Assembly (NCBI GenBank): GCA_963971575.1 | Contig: OZ020611.1 | Coordinates: 57,507,381-57,571,380, forward strand | From: Liopterus haemorrhoidalis | Lineage: Eukaryota; Arthropoda; Insecta; Coleoptera; Dytiscidae | DNA: 64,000 nt | Direction of reading: 5' to 3' | Shown here: positions 56,488-64,000 of the stretch, one piece after another | Layout of the letters: each line of letters opens with the position of its first letter | Numbering within the stretch: position 1 is the stretch's first letter | Notes under the pieces: generated by a model | Database searches by the model: none | Seen by the model: the letters and a program-made list of their open reading frames with translations, nothing else | Told to the model about the DNA's origin: nothing | Made by a program: the position numbers and the translations under genes

Positions 56488-56625
56488 CTAAATCTGAGAG
56501 TATAAAATTTCTTCCAAAACATTGTATTTTTTGTCACGATAATCGGCCCATTTCAAGTTCCACAAAATTTCTTGTACTTTGTACAAGTCGATTAATTTTT
56601 CCTCCTGTGACGAATTTTCTGACAT
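56488..56625 (-). pseudogene. MADF-domain N-terminal fragment
   Basis: ATG at 56625 opens MSENSSQEEKLIDLYKVQEI-LWNLKWADYRDKKYNVLEEI and a stop follows at 56488, next to the mitochondrial insertion. The pattern LIDLY....LW......YRDK matches the start of MADF DNA-binding domains, often found as partner proteins of Harbinger elements. The rest of the domain is missing, perhaps displaced by the NUMT. Confidence 0.55.
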
Positions 56626-56936
56626 CTTGTAGCAGAACTGTAACACAGGTCAACAAGATTTTACTAACATGTATGAAAACAATGATTTTTAGTTAACCCC
56701 TATACCCTGATTCTAAATCTGATCTCAAAAATTTTCTATGAGGTCATAATTTTTATTTATTCATGAATCAATTTTAAACGTAATTATTTGAATTTTGGCG
56801 TTCGTGACTGCAAACAAAGGGGGGTATTTTGTTATTATTTTCGTATTACTTGTGACATTGTAGTACTTCAATCGCAGTTTGTACGTAACACAAGAGCGAA
56901 AAGTAGTGTATAATAGTTTAGTGTTATATAATTACA

Positions 56937-57628
56937 ATGAAGGGATACCATCGTGGTTGCATTCATTTGCCAGACAATTTTTGTTATGTGTGTGGTCAAT
57001 TTACAACAAAAACACAAGGTAGAATCATAACAAATGTAGTAAAACAAGTCTATTATAATTATTTTGGATGTCATGTTGGAGACCAAGATAAAACCTGAAC
57101 GCCACGCTGTAGCACAATAGTGCAATGTAAATTTAATTCAGTGGTTGAAAGGAAAGAAAAATACTATGCCATTTAGCGTACCAATGCTATGGCGTGAACC
57201 TACAAATCACTCTACAGACTGTTTGACAAAAATTTCTGGATTCTCAAGATAAAACAAAAATAAAATTGGAAAGCCTGACATTCCTTCTGTTATGAAACCA
57301 ATGTTACATGGAACTGACAATCCAGTTCCTATCCCATCTTCTGTTAAGGATCAGTTTCTAAATTTATTTGATGATATTGTAGAAGAGCACATAGTAGGTC
57401 CATCGACTTCTTCCGATCCGGATTACGACTGTCGAAGCAGTCCCGAACAACATCTTATAACTCAAACTAAATGATTTAGTGCGAGATTAAGATTTAAATT
57501 TAAAGTGATGAGCCAGGTGAAAGGTTTCACCAGAATATAAGTGCAATTGAATATCGTTATCAGGAAAGGTGGGATTCCACCATAATGGGAGACTACTCCT
57601 GGTTTTTGCAAAGTGAAGATGATACCGT
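56937..57628 (+). pseudogene. orphan insect family, internally deleted copy
   Basis: The reading begins MKGYHRGCIHLPDNFCYVCG-QF..VKQVYYNYFGCHVGDQDKTW, with a zinc-ribbon-like N-terminus. It then shifts frame to IQWLKGKKNTMPFSVPMLWR-EPTNHSTDCF and PSSVKDQFLNLFDDIVEEHI-VGPSTSSDPDYD..HLITQT (stop 57472). The text jumps directly to DEPGERFHQNISAIEYRYQE-RWDSTIMGDYSWFLQSEDD, which is the family's C-terminal end. The whole middle (the WRLFIDSS..LLHNGN..GDLKVV part seen at 20015) is deleted. The BEL LTR begins right behind it. Confidence 0.7.
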
Positions 57629-57629
57629 T

Positions 57630-58853
57630 TGAAGCGCCCGCTTAGGGCGTACCTTCTTGTATTTTTAATTTTTTTATCCTAAAGTCTATTTTTGTTTCCG
57701 TTTAATTATCAATTTTACTTAATTTTAATAAATATTCATTTCATAGACAAAACATGTTTAGAACCTCACTATATTTTATTCCCAAAGTACAAATATATTA
57801 CCATATTTTACCCGACACATTTAATATTTTATATAATAATTATATAATTCTATAATAATTTATTATTCTATTAATTTAAAAACCTTATCTTAATTTATTT
57901 AAATATAACCATTTGTTTTCTTAACTATAACTTGTTTAGAGCCGCTGGTAAGACATCTTCCAGCCAAATTAATCCATTTTTATACATTAATATTTTTCCG
58001 ATCAAAGTGAGTAGACGTGTTTTTTTTGATTTTATAATTGTGAAAGAGTTTTGAATTCAGTTAAATTTAACTACACTTGGTATTAAGGGTTAATTAATAT
58101 ACTAAGGATATATTAATTATTAAATTAATTTGTTATAGTAATTTATTCTAAAGTTTTTCCCTCCCGATTTCTTGGTGTGGTTAAACTCGGTTTTGTGGCA
58201 GTAATTTGTAAATTACTGCATTTTTGTCAGACCAAGAGAGAAGGGTTTATTAATAATCTCTAAAATTTATTCATTAAAGTTGTCATATTAACATTAAATT
58301 AAAAAATTTCATTTGGTTGTGTGACGTCATATAGTCGCTGCAACTCAGAACGCGTGGTTGACCGTTTCCACTTGTTCGTTCTGTTTAAATAATAATTATT
58401 TATTTGTTTAATTTAGCCCAACATTTTTATTATAAATTTAATTGAGAAATCGTTTAAATTCATTTTTTTTGTAAATTTTAATATAATTTTTTTTCTATAA
58501 ATTTAAAATCAAGATTTTTTATAATTTATTTTTGGGATTAATTTAGAGTAATTCATCGTATTCCCAGCCGCGCTTACCGCTATCAATTGTTGCAGTCCGC
58601 AACAATTAAAATTATTTAATTTTGTTTTTGTACAAATAATTTTTTTTGACTAAGTTTTTTTTCAACTATTTTTTTTTGATAATAATTTTTTTTTCTCTCT
58701 TTTTTGTTATTATTCCTGGCAACGCTTATGCAACAAGAACCTGACCTTATTTTATTATATTAAATTCTCACAATTATATTTTTGACATTTTAAGTCAATC
58801 CTTGTGTGTCGTCCTGGACTCCTACCCTACCTAGGCCAGGAGCGGGCGCCACA
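57630..58853 (+). mobile_element. probable 5' LTR of the BEL/Pao element
   Basis: The proposed LTR begins TGAAGCGCCCGCT at 57630 and ends AGCGGGCGCCACA at 58853. Both ends carry short inverted repeats around TG..CA. Flanking family sequence stops just before the start, and the next bases are PBS-like. About 1.2 kb is long for this class, and the 3' LTR needed to confirm it is off the window. AATAAA-type motifs occur near 57730, and T-rich DNA occupies 58380-58700. Confidence 0.6.
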
Positions 58854-58900
58854 TTTAATGGTCCTTCGAGTGGCGGATTTGGCGGGTCAAAAATTACCTA
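58854..58900 (+). promoter_or_regulatory. primer-binding-site region of the BEL element
   Basis: tttaatggtccttcgagtgg directly follows the proposed LTR end; 'GGTCCTTCGAG' is the usual form of the sequence just downstream of BEL/Pao LTRs. I did not identify the exact tRNA primer. Confidence 0.5.
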
Positions 58901-59077
58901 ATTTTTGACGTGTGCCAAAATTTTTTACGTAATTTTCAACAATAATTTACAACCGCTTCATACAACAGTTTTTTTGTCAGCTTAATATCACTAGAACTTT
59001 GTTACTTGCCCCGTATTACCTCAGGGCGGGACCTATTTCTTCAATTTTTTGGTGTTTTGATTTTAATTAAATTCAAA

Positions 59078-62000
59078 ATGGCCGACATTGCTCTGGCCAC
59101 CCTAAAAAGGGAACTACGCCGTCGCGATTTAGATACCCTTTGGGAATTGGTGGAAGACACTCAACTCAACCCTCTCCCAGGTAAGATAAAGGAGATTAAG
59201 TTGAGGTTGCAAGAGTTATCTACCCAAGTCTCGGAGTACGAGACATGTCTGTTGGCGATGATGGCGCATGACACCAACGCTAACAAGAAGGATGATTTGT
59301 TAGCCGAGTACCAAATATTTAGGGACGACGTATATAAAGTCAAAGGACTCTGTCAAGAACCTCCCTTTGTAGAACCAGAGTCTTTGAATGCGTCAACTGC
59401 CCATAACACGGCCTTTAATTTTACCGGCACGCCCTCAACTGCTGCAAGCTACGCTCGGCTACCAAAGCTAAATATTCCTCCATTCAGCGGAGAAATTGAA
59501 AATTGGCAATCCTTTTTTGACCTTTTTACCAGTTCAATTCACGACAACGAGATGTTACCCCCCGTTCAAAAGCTACAGTATCTACGGACTTCACTTAGAG
59601 GCCAACCGCTCTCGCTTATCCGCAATCTAAAGTTAACGGACGCCAATTACGAGATCGCTTTAGACATGTTGAAGGATAGTTATCAGCGTAATAGGCTTAT
59701 TACGACCTTCCATGGTATGGCGATCATCAACATCGCTCCTCTCAAGGATAGTTCGTACAATAGCGTAAATGCTTTCTTGGCAACCATCAAGGAGCATTTA
59801 GCCGCGCTTCGTGCCTTAGGCGAACCCGTAGACCAGTGGGGAAAATTCATTACGCTCTTTCTCACCAGCAAGCTTCACGAGACCATTCGTGATAAATTTG
59901 AAGCTAAGTTGGACAGGGACCATCTACCAGAACTAGACGTTCTCTTGAATTTTTTGGAGCGTTTTATTACTTCCCAGCAATGGAAAACTTTGGAGAAAAG
60001 CAAGCCAACTTACTCTAAATCAAACACGAATAGCTTTGAACGTACCGCATCAAACTATAATCATGCTCAGAAAAAGACCTTCCTCACTACCTCAAACCAG
60101 CAAATGATGAGTTTGGCTTGCAATGCTGCGCACCCCATGCACTCTTGTTCTACTTTTAAAAACCTCACCATCCGGCAGAGGTTTAATCTGATCAAAGACA
60201 ATAACCATTGCTACAATTGTCTTGCGCCACGCCATAAACCTACGGAGTGCAGATCAAAAACAAGTTGTAGAACTTGTCAACTTCGACATCATACCCTTTT
60301 GCACTTTGATAAATTTAACTCCGCAATAGGGGCAACCACCAGTCATCCGACTGGTCAAACTTGTGAACCAGTTCCTTCCGGAACTAGCTCACCCTCTAAT
60401 GATGCTGGCACATCCAAAGTTTTAGTCGCTACCAATGTGAAGACAAACTGCTCACCTAACTCCTCATGTGTGCTATTGAGCACGGCTCTAATTCAGATGC
60501 GAGATTCTGCAAACAATTGGCAGGAAGTAAGAGTCTTGTTAGACAGCGGTAGTGAAACCAGCCTTATCACCGAAAGTTGTAGGCGTAAATTGGACCTAAA
60601 TTTGACGCCAACAAACTTAACTATCTCAGGTGTATCTAACGTTGAGATACACACCATAAAAGGCGTTGTTAATTGTTGCTTCAGGCCACGAACCAATCGC
60701 CATAAATATTCTGTCACGGCATTGGTCGTGAACCATATTGCCGCTAACCTTCCTAGTCAGAAGTTGGACTTAGTTCAGTTACCAGATCTAAAGGGATTAA
60801 GGCTAGCGGACCCTACCTACTACGTGCCAGGCCCAATAGATATGCTATTGGGTGCTGACATTTATTTTTCCCTGGTTACAGGAAAAACCACCAAATTACC
60901 AGATGGCCCTTACGCTGTTGAGACAGCCTTAGGTGTAGTCATCTCTGGCCCGACTTCTGGATCCACTACCAAGCTTAATTCGTTTCATATTTCCGTTGAA
61001 GAAGATCTGGATTCGGTCTTACGCCGATTTTGGGAACTAGAGGAAGTTTCACATAAACCAAAACATACTGCAGAGGAAATAAAGGCTGAGCATATGTTTA
61101 CCGGACAACATAGACGAACCACGGATGGTCGTTATGTCGTCCCTTTACTTTTTAAATCCGATGTTGTTGAACTCGGTGGATCATTCGGACCCGCATTAGC
61201 TTGTTATCGGTCCCTACGTTCTAGGCTCAACAACAACCCTACTCTTCGTCAGGAATATGTGGCCTTTATGCGCGACTACTTAGAAGGTGGACATATGTCC
61301 GAAATTGATTTAACAATTCGCGCTAAAGAAGTCGGATATTTCATCCCCCATCACTGTGTAGTTAAGCAGGATGGACCGCAGGTGAAGCTCCGTGTAGTAT
61401 TTAACGCTTCAAAACCCTCATCTAACGGCGTGTCATTAAATGACACCCTTTTGGCAGGCCCCCCATTGCAAATTGACTTAGCTCAAGTTGTGATGCGCCA
61501 GCGCCTGCATCCTATAATTCTCACCGCAGATATTCGCCAAATGTTCCGGCAAGTTCTGGTCCCCGAAAACCAACGACATTACCAGAAAATACTTTGGGAT
61601 TTTGATTTGTCTACTAACCCACAAGTGTACCTACTCAACACAGTCACTTACGGTACCACCTGTGCACCATTTGTAGCGATCAGAACGCTTCATCAATTGG
61701 CTCAAGATGAAGGCTCAGCCTTCCCCCTAGCTGCCCACGCTTTAACATGTGATACTTTTGTTGACGACATCATTACAGGCGCCAACAGCGTTGAAGGTGC
61801 AATAACACTCAAATTGCAGTTGATAAACCTGTTAGGTAAGGCAGGAATGGAGTTGCGGAAGTGGTCAAGCAATAATCAAGAAGTCTTGAATGATCTACCC
61901 GCAGATCACCGACTTACCGGTACCATGTTAGATCTGGATCCTGATCATGCCATTAAAATTCTAGGTTTAATGTGGAACCCTTCTACTGACGCATTCATGT

Positions 62001-64000
62001 ATAAAATACATCTACCAGAATCTACTAACTCTAAACGACAGCTTCTATCGGAAGCCGCGAGAATATTTGATCCCTTAGGATGGTTGTCACCAACTACCAT
62101 AGTTGCAAAGTTGTTGATCCAAGAACTGTGGAAACTTGGATTAGCTTGGGATGATCCGCTCCCACCAGCCGTCTATGAGAAATGGCAGTACTATAAACTA
62201 CACCTGCCGAAAATTAGCGACATATCGGTACCTAGGTGGATTCCCAACATCGGTGTACCCCTAGACCTTGTCGGCTTTTGCGACGCTTCCGAAAGGGGTT
62301 ACGCCGCTGTTGTCTACATACGAAGTGAATCGCATAACCTTATCAGGTCATCCTTAGTAATGGCCAAGACTAAGGTAGCACCTGTGAAACAGGTATCAAT
62401 ACCACGCCTGGAGCTTTGTGCAGCTTTATTACTCTCGCAACTTGTCGAGTGTGTAACAAGTACGCTTAAACTTAAGTTTAGACGTACGTTTCTTTGGACT
62501 GATTCCACCGTCACCCTTGCGTGGATCAAGTCACCCTATCAGCGTTGGAAAACATTTGTAGCCAATCGAGTGACACAAATTACTAACCTGACTGACTCAC
62601 AAGACTGGTATCACATTCGTTCCTTCGATAACCCAGCCGACTGTGCATCCCGTGGTTTACTTCCCCACGAACTTCAGGCACATCCGCTATGGTGGTCAGG
62701 ACCCAGTTGGCTTTCCTCACCTACGGCCCATTGGCCCCTAGCTTTCCAACCTAATACCGCCTCGTGTGAGGAATTAGTGGATCTAGAAGCCAAACCTCTC
62801 GTCGGTCTTGTCCGAGAAAACCCAGAGGAGAATGACTTCCTTTCAAGATTCTCATCGTACTCTACATTGATAAGAGTCGTTGCCCGATGCTTACGATTTT
62901 TTAAAAATTGTCGAAACCCAGATGACAAACAAACAGGATTTATTACTGCTAATGAATTATATGACGCACAAACGCATTTAGTTAAATTTGTGCAAAATGC
63001 ACAATTTGGAGAGCAAATAGCTCGACTCCGAGCAGGTAAACCGCTCTCTAAACCGATACAGAAACTATCTCCCTTCCTTGACCCTACAGGCCTCTTGAGG
63101 GTAGGCGGTAGGCTAAAGTACTCTCAACGGACGTATAACCACAAACATCCATTGTTGTTACCGTCGAAACACCCCTTTACAACTATGATAGTTCTCCACT
63201 ACCACGAGAAGTATTTACACGCTTCACCTCGCAACGTCCAAAATTTAATTGAACGGACTTTTTGGATATTGGGTGCTCGTAACCTTATAAGACACCTTTG
63301 CGCAAAATGTGTAAAGTGCTTCAGACACAAACCAAGATTTTTTCAACCAATGATGGGTGATCTACCGTTGCATAGAGTTACACCGCTTAAATCTTTCGAA
63401 ACTATAGGTACGGACTACGGTGGACCATTTCTTATAACCCCGTATAAAGGGCGTGGTTACAAGTCACACAAAGCCTATATATGCGTGTTCATCTGTTTTG
63501 CCACTAAGGCAGTCCATTTGGAATTGGTCTCCGATCTGAGCACCGATATGTTTTTGAGTGCATTCCAACGATTTATTGCACGACGAGGACGCTGCTCACA
63601 CATCTATAGTGACGGTGCAACCAATTTTATTGGCGCTAAGTCTTACTTTTCTGACCTGCAAAAATTAGTTACGTCTACCGAATACCATGACTTTTTGGCC
63701 AATAAGCTATCCTCCGAAGGCATCCAGTGGCACATAAATCCACCATCTGGCCCTCACTTTGGGGGGCTCTGGGAAGCCGCTATTAAGTCGGTAAAATTCC
63801 ACCTAGCTCGGGTCATTGGGGAACAAATACTAACCTACGAAGAATTCACAACCATATTATGTCAAATAGAGGCAATCCTTAACTCTAGACCATTGAGTCC
63901 GTTGTCAGACAACCCAAACGATTATGATGCTCTCACCCCGAGCCATTTTCTCACCATGGAACCAGCCGTAAACCTACCCGAACCATCTATGGAAACTGAA
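59078..64000 (+). CDS. BEL/Pao retrotransposon gag-pol polyprotein, open to the window edge
   Basis: The ATG at 59078 (ttcaaaATG, MADIALATLKREL) opens a frame that runs without a stop for 1641 codons to the last base. The order is as expected for BEL/Pao. A Gag with DUF1759-type domain (from residue ~128) and CCHC-like knuckles (~348-400, e.g. CYNCLAPRHKPTEC) comes first. An aspartic protease (VLLDSGSETSLI, ~487) and a reverse transcriptase (TADIRQMFRQV ~820; FVDD catalytic pair 894-897) follow. RNase H (FCDASERGYAAV, ~1068; WTDSTV ~1140) is next. The integrase has a zinc-binding HHCC (~1374-1415) and a catalytic DDE core (GTDYGGPF, SDGATNFIG, GGLWEAAIKS). The C-terminal end and 3' LTR lie off the window. 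No frameshift or nonsense change was seen, so the copy may be young. It is a retroelement of the Belpaoviridae type. Confidence 0.95.
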   Translation, partial: MADIALATLKRELRRRDLDTLWELVEDTQLNPLPGKIKEIKLRLQELSTQVSEYETCLLAMMAHDTNANKKDDLLAEYQIFRDDVYKVKGLCQEPPFVEPESLNASTAHNTAFNFTGTPSTAASYARLPKLNIPPFSGEIENWQSFFDLFTSSIHDNEMLPPVQKLQYLRTSLRGQPLSLIRNLKLTDANYEIALDMLKDSYQRNRLITTFHGMAIINIAPLKDSSYNSVNAFLATIKEHLAALRALGEPVDQWGKFITLFLTSKLHETIRDKFEAKLDRDHLPELDVLLNFLERFITSQQWKTLEKSKPTYSKSNTNSFERTASNYNHAQKKTFLTTSNQQMMSLACNAAHPMHSCSTFKNLTIRQRFNLIKDNNHCYNCLAPRHKPTECRSKTSCRTCQLRHHTLLHFDKFNSAIGATTSHPTGQTCEPVPSGTSSPSNDAGTSKVLVATNVKTNCSPNSSCVLLSTALIQMRDSANNWQEVRVLLDSGSETSLITESCRRKLDLNLTPTNLTISGVSNVEIHTIKGVVNCCFRPRTNRHKYSVTALVVNHIAANLPSQKLDLVQLPDLKGLRLADPTYYVPGPIDMLLGADIYFSLVTGKTTKLPDGPYAVETALGVVISGPTSGSTTKLNSFHISVEEDLDSVLRRFWELEEVSHKPKHTAEEIKAEHMFTGQHRRTTDGRYVVPLLFKSDVVELGGSFGPALACYRSLRSRLNNNPTLRQEYVAFMRDYLEGGHMSEIDLTIRAKEVGYFIPHHCVVKQDGPQVKLRVVFNASKPSSNGVSLNDTLLAGPPLQIDLAQVVMRQRLHPIILTADIRQMFRQVLVPENQRHYQKILWDFDLSTNPQVYLLNTVTYGTTCAPFVAIRTLHQLAQDEGSAFPLAAHALTCDTFVDDIITGANSVEGAITLKLQLINLLGKAGMELRKWSSNNQEVLNDLPADHRLTGTMLDLDPDHAIKILGLMWNPSTDAFMYKIHLPESTNSKRQLLSEAARIFDPLGWLSPTTIVAKLLIQELWKLGLAWDDPLPPAVYEKWQYYKLHLPKISDISVPRWIPNIGVPLDLVGFCDASERGYAAVVYIRSESHNLIRSSLVMAKTKVAPVKQVSIPRLELCAALLLSQLVECVTSTLKLKFRRTFLWTDSTVTLAWIKSPYQRWKTFVANRVTQITNLTDSQDWYHIRSFDNPADCASRGLLPHELQAHPLWWSGPSWLSSPTAHWPLAFQPNTASCEELVDLEAKPLVGLVRENPEENDFLSRFSSYSTLIRVVARCLRFFKNCRNPDDKQTGFITANELYDAQTHLVKFVQNAQFGEQIARLRAGKPLSKPIQKLSPFLDPTGLLRVGGRLKYSQRTYNHKHPLLLPSKHPFTTMIVLHYHEKYLHASPRNVQNLIERTFWILGARNLIRHLCAKCVKCFRHKPRFFQPMMGDLPLHRVTPLKSFETIGTDYGGPFLITPYKGRGYKSHKAYICVFICFATKAVHLELVSDLSTDMFLSAFQRFIARRGRCSHIYSDGATNFIGAKSYFSDLQKLVTSTEYHDFLANKLSSEGIQWHINPPSGPHFGGLWEAAIKSVKFHLARVIGEQILTYEEFTTILCQIEAILNSRPLSPLSDNPNDYDALTPSHFLTMEPAVNLPEPSMETE

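Noticed and set aside
56868..57125. 85-residue minus-strand ORF
   Set aside because: Antisense shadow of the orphan-family N-terminus at 56937.
59161..62928. Several minus-strand ORFs of 60-84 residues
   Set aside because: All lie antisense within the uninterrupted BEL/Pao gag-pol frame.

Overview
The window is animal nuclear DNA, almost certainly from an insect. It is AT-rich, has spliced genes with GT/AG introns, and is packed with eukaryotic transposons (mariner, Tc1, piggyBac, PIF/Harbinger, hAT, Penelope-like, several LINE clades, BEL/Pao). It also holds a nuclear copy of mitochondrial DNA whose trnI-trnQ-trnM-ND2 order is the ancestral insect one. I cannot name the species. Nothing bacterial or plasmid-like is present.

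The main host gene is TFIP11 (Drosophila sip1, yeast Ntr1), the G-patch activator of the lariat-spliceosome disassembly helicase. It lies on the minus strand, with its ATG at 28192. Eight coding exons (28192-28084, 28023-27847, 23323-22959, 16639-16458, 10659-10254, 8737-8478, 5095-4899, 2963-2742) join in a consistent reading phase into about 639 codons. The last part (about 190 residues, judged from the human protein) lies beyond the left edge. About 1.9 kb of coding sequence is spread over more than 25 kb because introns 2 to 7 are filled with transposons, several nested. Examples are a piggyBac deletion derivative (1202-2398), four mariner relics, a Tc1-like IR/DR element (12554-15625), a LINE inserted in a mariner (18500-20840), and a hAT inside a Penelope-like element with a MITE inside the hAT (24796-26458). 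Intron 6 also carries, on the plus strand, a 31-codon ORF for a signal-peptide-like peptide (7103-7198).

From 28.4 to 38.4 kb no host gene is recognised. This stretch holds a THAP-containing TIR relic, a 3.7-kb foldback element whose arms carry 8-bp (GGACAGAC-type) minisatellites and which is split by a LINE, a second 1.3-kb foldback, and a PIF/Harbinger deletion derivative with intact ends and TTA target duplications. At 39.3-42.6 kb I propose a second, unrecognised minus-strand gene of at least four exons, with a LINE and a hAT end in its introns.

The right third is again repeat-rich: a pogo-like TIR element with a nested MITE (44477-45935), tandem repeats (48.7-49.3 kb), a near-perfect 559-bp palindrome flanked by TA (50011-50569), three LINE relics (50.6-53.1 kb), a second copy of a roughly 1-kb dispersed repeat with a tRNA-like module (53459-54495), the mitochondrial insertion (55736-56480), and a relic of an insect-wide orphan protein family (56937-57628). 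The window ends in a BEL/Pao retrotransposon (5' LTR about 57630-58853) whose gag-pol frame is uninterrupted from 59078 to the right edge (1641 codons) and is the youngest-looking coding sequence here.
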